This document shows, piece by piece, positions 7,753 through 13,054 of a stretch of DNA of 13,054 nucleotides. Origin of the DNA: an uncultured Campylobacter sp. Lineage in GTDB: Bacteria; Campylobacterota; Campylobacteria; Campylobacterales; Campylobacteraceae. The notes under the pieces are model-generated. The model had not been told where the DNA came from. It saw only the letters and a program-made list of their open reading frames with translations, and searched no databases. How positions within the stretch are numbered: position 1 is the first letter of the stretch; each line of letters begins with the position of its first letter. Made by a program: the position numbers and the translations under genes. The stretch spans positions 1-13,054 of the forward strand of contig NZ_CALKTQ010000276.1 in assembly GCF_937997465.1 (NCBI RefSeq). Reading direction: 5' to 3'.

Positions 7753-8061
7753 ATGAAAAAGTTCGCCGTTATATTTATGATTTTAACTCAAATTTTATTT
7801 GCTTCAAATTTGTCTGAGCCAGACCTTGAGATCTTTTTCGATGAAAATGCTACAAGCAAACAAATAGACGCTGGGCTCGATCAAATTTTAGATTTTTTAT
7901 CGCAAAACCCGCACCGCGTAAATGATGAATTTGGCGAATTTAACGACCATCTTTTTTCACTCTTTATCTATAATGTAAAAATCATAAAAACGGGCAAATT
8001 TGACTTTGGACGTATAAAAAAGTACTCAAATTTAAACCAGGTCTTAACTACAAATTTATGA
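7753..8061 (+). CDS. Secreted ankyrin-like protein, N-terminal part (copy 1, frameshifted)
   Basis: 102 residues beginning with a Sec signal (MKKFAVIFMILTQILFA, cleavage near FAS/N), then an acidic segment SEPDLEIFFDENATSKQ that is closely repeated in the damaged copy about 1.07 kb downstream. A strong AGGAGG at 7743-7748 precedes the ATG. After codon 90 the peptide (YSNLNQVLTTNL) no longer resembles the other copy, and it stops at 8059-8061. In the -1 frame from 8022 the sequence instead reads VLKFKPGLNYKF and runs into the next gene, matching copy 2 (ALEFKPDLSYKT). So this and the following gene are one 298-residue protein split at the A6G run (8016-8022). The function is unknown, and whether it is a pseudogene, phase-variable or recoded is unsettled. 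Confidence 0.7.
   Translation: MKKFAVIFMILTQILFASNLSEPDLEIFFDENATSKQIDAGLDQILDFLSQNPHRVNDEFGEFNDHLFSLFIYNVKIIKTGKFDFGRIKKYSNLNQVLTTNL
8016..8022 (+). other. A AAA AAG slippery heptamer at the copy 1 frame change
   Basis: Six A and a G, read in the zero frame as atA AAA AAG tac, the phase required of the canonical bacterial -1 slippery site (as in dnaX). A -1 slip gives GTA CTC and continues without a stop to 8648. No strong upstream Shine-Dalgarno-like stimulator or stable downstream stem is obvious. Copy 2 has GAAAAAGCG at this place and needs no slip, which argues for a simple one-base loss from A7. Confidence 0.5.
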
Positions 8062-8648
8062 TTTTCACGCCTATTGACGCGGTTATTGCACTTGGCATAA
8101 ACCCTGACGGCAAATATAAATTCGATCAAAAAGAGTCGATACGCCTCATCGACCTACTCGTGGCAAACGGTGCGGATATCGGCTTGCCCGAGCTTTTGCG
8201 CACGGCTTGCAATGCCGAAACGTTTGAGATTTTTAGTCACCTTCTTAGCAAAGGCACGCACGGCGACAAAGATGTGATGCTTTGCGTGGCTGGTGGGATA
8301 GCTATCTTTATGGGTCAAAACGGCGCCCCGCCGATCGCAAACACCCCTCTTGATCCCAAAATAAGGCAATTTACGAAAACCGCAAAATTTACCGAGTTTT
8401 ACCGAGATAAAATGCGCTATCTAGAGGAGCTTCTAAAATTTAAGCCACTTAGCGAATTTGAGGCTAAAGAGCTGGAAGTTTTTACAAAACTAGCTGCGGT
8501 CTTAGATAGTGAGGATATGGTTAAGTTGCTGCTAAATAACGGCGTTTGCAAGCAAGAAAATTTACAAACTTCTTGCGAAAGTCTCAAAAAACAGGCGGCG
8601 CACTATGACGCAAAAGAGAGTCAAAAGCTAATAAACGAAGTCAAATAG
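8058..8648 (+). CDS. Ankyrin-like protein, C-terminal part of copy 1
   Basis: 196 residues from an ATG that overlaps the previous stop as ATGA, though the frame is open back to the A6G run at 8016-8022, so the ATG is probably an internal methionine of the original protein. Ankyrin-like helices are visible: SIRLIDLLVANGADIGLPEL near residues 28-47, and SEDMVKLLLNNG near the C-terminus. The segment AKFTEFYRDKMRYLEELLKF is matched almost residue for residue in copy 2. On its own the product has no signal peptide and would stay in the cytoplasm, unlike the joined form. Reinitiation at the ATGA overlap is possible. The role is unknown; ankyrin proteins usually bind other proteins. Confidence 0.65.
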   Translation: MIFTPIDAVIALGINPDGKYKFDQKESIRLIDLLVANGADIGLPELLRTACNAETFEIFSHLLSKGTHGDKDVMLCVAGGIAIFMGQNGAPPIANTPLDPKIRQFTKTAKFTEFYRDKMRYLEELLKFKPLSEFEAKELEVFTKLAAVLDSEDMVKLLLNNGVCKQENLQTSCESLKKQAAHYDAKESQKLINEVK

Positions 8649-8683
8649 CATAACGCAGCGAGCGACATGAAGCTAGATTTAAG

Positions 8684-8720
8684 GGCAAATTTAAACAAGA
8701 CGGCCCTAGTTAAATTTGCC
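8684..8720. repeat. Perfect 11-bp inverted repeat between the two ankyrin-like copies
   Basis: GGCAAATTTAA (8684-8694) is matched by TTAAATTTGCC (8710-8720) across a 15-base spacer. An alternative GGGC/GCCC pairing (8683-8686 with 8703-8706) is also possible. No T-run follows, so it is not a clear terminator. The 138-base gap it lies in contains nothing else recognised apart from the ribosome site for copy 2. Confidence 0.5.
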
Positions 8721-8786
8721 GCTTCAAATTTAGACTGCTGGATCTAAACTCAAATTTTACCACAGCGTATGTAAATTTAAGGATGG

Positions 8787-9718
8787 ATGATGAAAATTTC
8801 TTTACTATTTTTGCCACTCGCCCTACTTCTTTTTATTTGTGCCGCTTTTTGCGCTAGAGTAAGATGAAGTGGTTGAGGTTTGCGAGTAGCTAAAATCCGT
8901 ACCTGATTTTAGGATTTTCTACGACGAAAATACTACGAGTAAGCAAATAGACTCAGGGTTGGATCAAATTTTAGACTTTTGGCGGCAAAACCCGTACCGT
9001 GTAAACGATGAAACGGGCGAGTATTGCGACCGCCTTTTTACGCCTTTTATCTTTAATGCCAAGATGCACAGTGCCGACGAAATCGACTTTAAGCGGATAG
9101 AAAAAGCGCTTGAATTTAAGCCCGATCTAAGCTACAAAACCATCGTTGCTAGCCCTATTTGCAACTCCGCTTTACTACTATGCCGCTTCCCTCAGGACAA
9201 AAGTCCAATCTTAGCGAAGCGGACGTCATCCGTCTCGTAAAGCTCCTGGTTAGGCACGGAGCGGACGCAAATGATAAGTTTGTTTTAAGCTGCATTTACG
9301 GCGCGGACGGCTTTTGGCTTTTTAAAGAGCTGCTTAGCATGAGAACGCTGACGTGAGCGAGATACCTTGGCAAATTGCGCTGGATTTGCGCTCGTTTGCC
9401 TACAAAAATGGCGTTGTTTTTAAGTCGGGCGAGGCCGTAAATTTAAAGGTGGTGCAGTTCGGAAAAAGCGCGAAATTTATGGAATTTTACCGCTAGAAAA
9501 TGAGATATTTCGAGGAGTTTTTAAAATTTAAAAGCTTAAAAAAACTCAACAAAGGCGGGCTTAGATTTTTTATAGAGACGAATTTGGCGCTTGATAACGC
9601 TATGGCGATAGAGTTTTTACTGTAAAACGGACTTTGCAAGCTGGCGGACGAGTGCGAGTTTTTAAGAACCAAGGCGAAAATTTACGGCGCGACGGAGTTT
9701 TTGAAGCTTAAATTTTAG
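8787..9718 (+). pseudogene. Decayed second copy of the ankyrin-like secreted protein
   Basis: Pieces of all three forward frames align in order with copy 1. A signal peptide MKISLLFLPLALLLFICAAFCA starts at ATG 8790 (or 8787), with AAGGA upstream, and ends at TGA 8865. The frame then changes; TAG at 8887 precedes RIFYDENTTSKQIDSGLDQI and the region up to SYKTIVASP. Another frame change near 9170-9200 leads to ADVIRLVKLLVRHGAD, an ankyrin-like helix pair, and another near 9340 leads to AKFMEFYR-stop(9494)-KMRYFEEFLKF. A further stop lies at 9623, before NGLCKL, and the final stop is at 9716-9718. With three in-frame stops and about three frame changes, no full-length protein is possible. Two short open pieces (8959-9240 and 9159-9356) are remnants, not genes. 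It arose by tandem duplication with copy 1. Confidence 0.85.
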
Positions 9719-9761
9719 TCGCTTTTAAAAACCGAGCGTTAAAATTTAAAAATCCAAATCC

Positions 9762-9803
9762 CAAATTTGACTAATTTTAACCTTTTACCGCGAGTCAAAT
9801 TTG
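9762..9803. repeat. Perfect 11-bp inverted repeat upstream of htpG
   Basis: CAAATTTGACT (9762-9772) and AGTCAAATTTG (9793-9803) are separated by 20 bases. It lies between the ankyrin-like pseudogene and the htpG promoter and has no T-run, so it is either a weak transcription barrier or two facing copies of the common AAATTT-centred word. Confidence 0.45.
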
Positions 9804-9822
9804 AGAAAGAAATTTTAGATTA

Positions 9823-9843
9823 GTTGATAGTAATCGTATCAAG
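9823..9843. promoter_or_regulatory. HAIR-like inverted repeat upstream of htpG
   Basis: TTGATA (9824-9829) and TATCAA (9837-9842) form a perfect inverted repeat with a 7-base spacer, the geometry of the HspR operator. Against CTTGAGT-N7-ACTCAAG the 14 arm positions match at 9. It would lie about 40 to 60 bases upstream of the predicted start of transcription. HspR control of htpG is inferred. Confidence 0.45.
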
Positions 9844-9857
9844 TTTAAAGATATTCT

Positions 9858-9872
9858 TAGCACTTTGTGCTA
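9858..9872. promoter_or_regulatory. Palindrome overlapping the htpG -10 box
   Basis: TAGCAC-TTT-GTGCTA is a perfect 6-bp inverted repeat that runs into the -10 box. The arms equal the outer part of the HrcA CIRCE half-site (TTAGCACTC), but they lie 10 bases closer together than in CIRCE. It may be an operator or chance. Confidence 0.35.
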
Positions 9873-9876
9873 TAAT
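9868..9876 (+). promoter_or_regulatory. htpG promoter, extended -10
   Basis: TGC-TATAAT is a full extended -10 element, 34 bases before the htpG ATG, giving a leader of roughly 28 bases. No good -35 box is seen, as is common in Campylobacter. It shows that htpG is transcribed independently of the ankyrin-like region. Confidence 0.75.
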
Positions 9877-9910
9877 CTGCTAAAAAATTTTAAAAACAAA
9901 GGACGAAAAA

Positions 9911-11764
9911 ATGAGCGAAAAATTTGAATTTCAGACCGAGGTAAACGAGCTGTTAAATTTGATGATACACTCGCTTTACTCAAACAAAGAGATATTTTTG
10001 CGCGAGCTAATCTCAAACGCAAGCGACGCACTGGATAAGCTAAACTACCTCTGCCTCACGGATGATGCTTACAAAAATCTAAGCTACTCCCCGCGAATCG
10101 ATATTAAAATAGACAAAGATAAAAAGACGCTAACGATCAGCGATAACGGCATCGGCATGGATAAAAACGAGCTGATAAACAACCTCGGCACCATCGCTAG
10201 AAGCGGTACGAAGGGCTTTTTGGACAAGCTAAGCGGCCAAGCTAAAAAAGATAGCGCGCTCATCGGGCAGTTTGGCGTCGGGTTTTATTCGGCATTTATG
10301 GTTGCGGATAAGATTGAAGTCGTGAGTAAAAAGGCACTTGGCGAAGAGGCCTTTATGTGGAGTTCGGACGCTAAAACCTACGAAATCTCGCCCGCGCAAA
10401 AAGATAGCCACGGCACCTCGATCACGCTTTATCTAAAAGATGACGAGTTTACCGAGTCCTACCGCATAGAAAACATCGTCAAAAAATACTCCAACCACAT
10501 TCCGTATCCGATATTTGCGGACAAAGAAGAGTACGTAGCGCCTAAAGATGGCGAAAAAGAGGGCTCGTACGAGACAAAAAACGTGCAGATAAATAAGGCC
10601 TCGGCGCTTTGGAAAATGAGCAAAAGCGCGCTAAAAGACGCCGACTACAACGACTTTTATAAGCAAATTTCGCACGATAGCGAGGATCCACTACTTTACG
10701 TGCATACCAAAGCCGAGGGCAAGATCGAGTACACTACCCTATTTTTCGTGCCGGCCAGCGAGCCGTTTGATCTATTTCGCGTGGATTATCAAAGCGGCGT
10801 GAAACTTTACGTCAAAAGCGTATTTATCAGCGACGACGCCAAAGAGATGTTGCCGCCTTATCTTAGATTCGTCCGCGGCATAATCGACGTTGAGGATCTG
10901 CCGCTAAACGTCAGCCGCGAAATCCTGCAAGAAAACAGCATAATGCGTAGCGTAAGGGAGCAAAGCGTCAAGAAAATCCTGAGCGAACTAGCCAAGCTAA
11001 AAGAAAAAGATAGAGAAAAATATATCAAATTTTATAAAATATTCGGCAAGGTGATCAAAGAGGGACTTTACGGATTTAGCAGCGAAAAGGAGCAAATTTT
11101 AGACCTTTGTCTCTTTAAATCAAGCAAGCGCGAGGGACTAATCAGCCTAAAAGAGTACAAAGAGGCGATGAAAGACGGACAAAAATCGATCTACTATATC
11201 AGCGGAAACAACGAAACTATGCTAAGAAATTCGCCGCTTTTAGAGAGCTTTAAGGCTGAAGGAATCGAAGTGCTCATCATGGACGAGGAGATAGACTCTA
11301 TCGTCATGCCGATGGTGCAAGACTATGACAAAACACCGATAAAAGCGGTAAACCACACCGATATCGACGCCGAAATCAAACCGGAAAAAAGCGAAGCCGA
11401 CGAGGGCAAATTCGCCGCACTGCTAACCAAGATGAAAGAGATACTAAAAGACGAGGTCAAGGACGTGAAGCTAAGCTCGCGCCTAAGCGAAAGCGCCGCC
11501 GTCATAGTCTATGATAAAAATGATCCGGACTACGCCACGCAGATGATGCTAAAGCAGATGGGGCATAGTGCCGGTAAAATTTTGCCGATACTGGAAATAA
11601 ATCCAAAGCACGAGCTCTTTGAAAAGCTATCTCAAAACGAAGCTATGATCTATGACGCGGCCGAGCTGCTTTTAGATATGGCCAAGCTAAACGAAGGCGT
11701 CGCTATCGACGATCCGTCGGCGTTTAGCAAAAAGCTAACTAAAATCTTGCTAAAAGCGATCTAA
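9911..11764 (+). CDS. htpG: Molecular chaperone HtpG (bacterial Hsp90)
   Basis: Dimeric cytoplasmic ATP-dependent chaperone of the Hsp90 family that remodels late-folding clients, often together with DnaK. The product has 617 residues (E. coli HtpG 624). The N-terminal GHKL ATPase domain shows RELISNASDA with catalytic Glu32 and Mg/ATP-binding Asn36, the DNGIGM loop with Asp78, the lid GTIARSGTKGF, and GQFGVGFYSAFM. The middle domain (about 220-490) contains LPLNVSREILQEN with the conserved Arg that contacts ATP phosphate. The C-terminal dimerisation domain runs to the end. AAAGGA lies 7 bases before the ATG. The gene has its own extended -10 promoter and two terminators, so it is probably monocistronic. 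Confidence 0.98.
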   Translation: MSEKFEFQTEVNELLNLMIHSLYSNKEIFLRELISNASDALDKLNYLCLTDDAYKNLSYSPRIDIKIDKDKKTLTISDNGIGMDKNELINNLGTIARSGTKGFLDKLSGQAKKDSALIGQFGVGFYSAFMVADKIEVVSKKALGEEAFMWSSDAKTYEISPAQKDSHGTSITLYLKDDEFTESYRIENIVKKYSNHIPYPIFADKEEYVAPKDGEKEGSYETKNVQINKASALWKMSKSALKDADYNDFYKQISHDSEDPLLYVHTKAEGKIEYTTLFFVPASEPFDLFRVDYQSGVKLYVKSVFISDDAKEMLPPYLRFVRGIIDVEDLPLNVSREILQENSIMRSVREQSVKKILSELAKLKEKDREKYIKFYKIFGKVIKEGLYGFSSEKEQILDLCLFKSSKREGLISLKEYKEAMKDGQKSIYYISGNNETMLRNSPLLESFKAEGIEVLIMDEEIDSIVMPMVQDYDKTPIKAVNHTDIDAEIKPEKSEADEGKFAALLTKMKEILKDEVKDVKLSSRLSESAAVIVYDKNDPDYATQMMLKQMGHSAGKILPILEINPKHELFEKLSQNEAMIYDAAELLLDMAKLNEGVAIDDPSAFSKKLTKILLKAI

Positions 11765-11797
11765 ATTTAAGCTTTTTTTGGGCTTAAATTTTATTTT
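11763..11797 (+). terminator. Intrinsic terminator 1 after htpG
   Basis: AAATTTAAGC (11763-11772) pairs perfectly with GCTTAAATTT (11782-11791) around a T-rich 9-base loop and is followed by TATTTTT. It begins inside the htpG stop codon. The stem is AT-rich, so a second terminator behind it makes sense. Confidence 0.65.
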
Positions 11798-11800
11798 TGG

Positions 11801-11836
11801 CTCGGCGACGGAGTTAAATTTGCCGCCGAGTTTTTT
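11801..11836 (+). terminator. Intrinsic terminator 2 after htpG
   Basis: CTCGGCG (11801-11807) and CGCCGAG (11824-11830) form a GC-rich 7-bp stem with a 16-base loop, followed at once by TTTTTT (11831-11836). This is a strong rho-independent terminator on the plus strand. Confidence 0.85.
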
Positions 11837-11855
11837 CAAAATCTCACTCAAATCT

Positions 11856-11927
11856 GCATAGCAAAATCCGCTCGCCCTACCCTTAAATTTACGGCGTCAA
11901 ATTTAACCTAAAAGACGCTTGCTATGC
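11856..11927. other. Nested inverted-repeat element between htpG and the PAS gene
   Basis: An outer perfect 9-bp stem, GCATAGCAA (11856-11864) with TTGCTATGC (11919-11927), encloses an inner perfect 8-bp stem, TTAAATTT (11883-11890) with AAATTTAA (11899-11906). A competing stem GCGTC (11894-11898) with GACGC (11914-11918) would exclude the inner hairpin. It sits after two terminators and about 44 bases upstream of the next -10 box, with no reading frame. It could be a small RNA, a binding site or a decayed repeat; no known RNA family is recognised. Confidence 0.4.
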
Positions 11928-11970
11928 TCATTTAAAAAGGCTAGTAAGCTACATTTGTGTAATATTTGGT

Positions 11971-11976
11971 TATAAT
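11971..11976 (+). promoter_or_regulatory. -10 box for the PAS-domain gene
   Basis: TATAAT 24 bases before the chosen GTG start, behind the AT-rich Campylobacter-type upstream sequence TTTGTGTAATATTTGGT. It gives a leader of about 17 bases and makes the in-frame TTG at 11976 impossible as the start, since that codon would lie at the promoter itself. Confidence 0.65.
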
Positions 11977-11999
11977 TGCCGAAAAATTTAAGGTACAAA

Positions 12000-12506
12000 G
12001 TGAACGAGAATAAAGAATACTTCGTAAAAGAAGAAGATTTTATCGTATCAAAAACCGATCTAAAGGGCAGGATAACCTACTGCAATCAGCCGTTTTTAAA
12101 GATCGTCGGCGCGACGCAAGAGCAGCTTTTGTACAAGCCGCACAACATCATCAGGCACCCCGATATGCCGCGCATCGTGTTTAAGCTTCTATGGGAACGC
12201 ATCAAGGCAAAGCAGGAGATTTTTGCGTTCGTTAAAAACAAGAGCTTTGACGGCGGCTTTTACTGGGTATTTGCTAACATTACGGCTTCGCTAGACGCCA
12301 ACGGCGAGATCATTGGCTACTACTCCGTCCGCCGCAAGCCAAACCCGGATGGCGTCAAATTTATCGAAGGCGTATATAAGCAGCTACTTGAGGCCGAAAA
12401 AGATGGCGGCATGGAGGCTTCAGGCAAGTTTCTGGGGCAAATTTTGGCAGGTGCAGATATCAGCTACGACGAGTTAGTACATAAACTTCAGCGAGGACAG
12501 ATATGA
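12000..12506 (+). CDS. PAS-domain energy-taxis sensor, CetB/Aer-like
   Basis: 168-residue soluble protein made almost entirely of one PAS domain (about 8-120) with a short helical tail. It matches the Aer/CetB type. LKGRITYCNQPFLKIVG is followed by HNIIRHPDMP, in which Arg52, His53 and Asp55 correspond to the RHxD residues needed for FAD binding in E. coli Aer, and FYWVFANITA carries Trp89. Known: in C. jejuni, CetB binds FAD and signals redox or energy state through the membrane partner CetA. No HAMP or signalling domain is present here, so a separate partner is needed. Start: GTG at 12000 with AAGG 6 bases upstream; the frame is open to TTG 11976, but that codon overlaps the -10 box. The stop overlaps an ATG as ATGA, suggesting coupling to the next reading frame. 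It could also be the related CetC. Confidence 0.85.
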   Translation: MNENKEYFVKEEDFIVSKTDLKGRITYCNQPFLKIVGATQEQLLYKPHNIIRHPDMPRIVFKLLWERIKAKQEIFAFVKNKSFDGGFYWVFANITASLDANGEIIGYYSVRRKPNPDGVKFIEGVYKQLLEAEKDGGMEASGKFLGQILAGADISYDELVHKLQRGQI

Positions 12507-12565
12507 GATAATCTCGTCCTTGGCGGTATAAATACCCAAAAAACAAGCCTATCGAGCTTGAAAAA

Positions 12566-12934
12566 ATGGATATCAAGCCGCAAGAAGCGGTCATGAGCAC
12601 CGCGCAGTTTAGCGCTCTAGCAAGCGCGGTCAAAGAGCGAGGGACAAAGGTTAGCGGATATTTTTCGGCTGTTTTTGACAACGAGGATTACTATGCTAAC
12701 GTCAGCGCCTATCTCTCGCAGATCCTACTACAGATATCGCTAAAAAGTGAGAAAAACGGCATAAGCACGGCAGCAAATCAAAAACTCCAAGTTGCTACAA
12801 AAAATATCAAGGATATAACCAAGCTCTTGCGAGCTCAAAGCGCCATCATGCAAAAATACAAAAGACGAAGCTTCTTTAATAATGACGCGACTTGTCTATA
12901 CGCCGTCAAAACGCAGCTTGCCGAGCTTTTTTAA
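12566..12934 (+). CDS. Unrecognised protein downstream of the PAS gene, probably interrupted at both ends
   Basis: I do not recognise this family. The longest ATG-started frame gives 122 mostly helical residues without signal peptide or membrane segment. The same frame is open from 12512 and reads SRPWRYKYPKNKPIELEK before this methionine. That extension ends at TAA 12509-12511, only two codons after an ATG (12503) that overlaps the PAS stop in the usual ATGA manner, so the original start was probably ATG 12503 and codon 3 is now a stop. The ATG at 12566 has no good ribosome site. At the other end, LAELF is followed by TAA within CTT TTT TAA; reading one base back across the T6 run gives LNVQSQLDQMLKTQASIISYV, open to the window edge. 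Operon-like placement hints at a taxis or signalling partner, but no MCP hairpin or HAMP motif is visible. Confidence 0.5.
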   Translation: MDIKPQEAVMSTAQFSALASAVKERGTKVSGYFSAVFDNEDYYANVSAYLSQILLQISLKSEKNGISTAANQKLQVATKNIKDITKLLRAQSAIMQKYKRRSFFNNDATCLYAVKTQLAELF

Positions 12935-13054
12935 ATGTGCAATCACAATTAGATCAGATGCTGAAAACACAGGCTAGCATCATCTCATACGTTATTTTGG
13001 GCAAGTTTAAGAATGCGTATAAATTTTTACTTTATTCTGTTTTTAGCAAAAAGT
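12935..13054 (+). other. Open frame continuing past the T6 run to the window edge
   Basis: In the frame starting GTG 12937 there are 39 codons without a stop (VQSQLDQMLKTQASIISYV, then ILGKFKNAYKFLLYSVFSKK). No ribosome site precedes it. It reads most naturally as the continuation of the preceding gene after a one-base change at 12927-12932. It is too short to be certain that it is coding. Confidence 0.35.

Noticed and set aside
8684..8720. Intrinsic terminator after copy 1
   Set aside because: The 11-bp inverted repeat is perfect but AT-rich and has no following T-run, so it is listed as a repeat only.
8959..9356. Two small overlapping genes of 93 and 65 codons
   Set aside because: Both align to consecutive parts of copy 1 in different frames, lack ribosome sites at their methionines, and lie inside a run of stops and frame changes; they are pseudogene remnants.
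9858..9872. Canonical CIRCE (HrcA) operator at htpG
   Set aside because: True CIRCE is TTAGCACTC-N9-GAGTGCTAA. Here the arms are shorter and only three bases apart, so only a CIRCE-like palindrome is reported.
7614..9910. Mobile element, phage remnant or toxin-antitoxin/defence island
   Set aside because: No transposase, integrase, terminal repeats with target duplication, or recognisable toxin or defence domains were seen; the interval is explained by two related ankyrin-like copies.
11976..11999. TTG at 11976 as the start of the PAS protein
   Set aside because: It overlaps the TATAAT box, so it would not be within the transcript. GTG at 12000 has AAGG at the right spacing.
1..13054. tRNA, rRNA or CRISPR array
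   Set aside because: No cloverleaf-like or rRNA sequence and no regularly spaced direct repeats were noticed on either strand when reading by eye; a tRNAscan or CRISPR finder run was not possible.

Overview
The window looks like chromosomal DNA from a Campylobacter of moderate GC content, by eye richer in GC than C. jejuni. It resembles the C. showae/rectus/curvus/concisus side of the genus more than C. jejuni or C. coli. The reasons are the gene order (clpB diverging from a ctp protease gene, then purC-purS-purQ, a membrane protein, plsC and htpG, which matches my recollection of the C. jejuni Cj0509c-Cj0518 region), the CetB-like PAS protein, the AT-rich intergenic DNA dense in AAATTT, and the frequent TTG/GTG starts. 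The species call is inference.

Layout. (1) 1-2460, minus strand: clpB, missing only its extreme C-terminus at the left edge. (2) 2461-2637: divergent intergenic region. It carries a perfect TTGACA-N17-TATAAT promoter for clpB, overlapped by an HspR (HAIR-like) inverted repeat. (3) 2638-7613, plus strand: six tightly packed or overlapping genes, very likely one operon: ctp (S41 protease), purC, purS, purQ, a lipoprotein-like membrane protein with a C-terminal SH3b domain, and plsC. (4) 7614-9910: an accessory-looking stretch with two diverged tandem copies of a secreted ankyrin-like gene. Copy 1 is split by a single frameshift at an A6G run that forms an in-phase A AAA AAG heptamer. Copy 2 is a decayed pseudogene with several stops and frame changes. 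(5) 9911-11764: htpG, with its own promoter, an N7-spaced inverted repeat upstream, and two tandem intrinsic terminators downstream. (6) 11837-11970: non-coding DNA with a nested inverted-repeat element. (7) 12000-12506: a CetB/Aer-type PAS energy-taxis protein, followed by an unrecognised gene whose expected start reads ATG-AGA-TAA and which may also be frameshifted near 12930.

How the genes work together. ClpB and HtpG are the two heat-shock chaperone systems here, and both promoters have inverted repeats with HAIR geometry, suggesting shared HspR control. PurC, PurS and PurQ act in de novo purine synthesis; PurS and PurQ form the FGAM synthetase complex with PurL, which is not in this window. 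Ctp, the SH3b protein and PlsC are envelope proteins. I see no tRNA, rRNA, CRISPR array, insertion sequence, phage gene or obvious defence system. The items most worth checking are the A6G frameshift, the paired HspR-like sites and the structured intergenic element.
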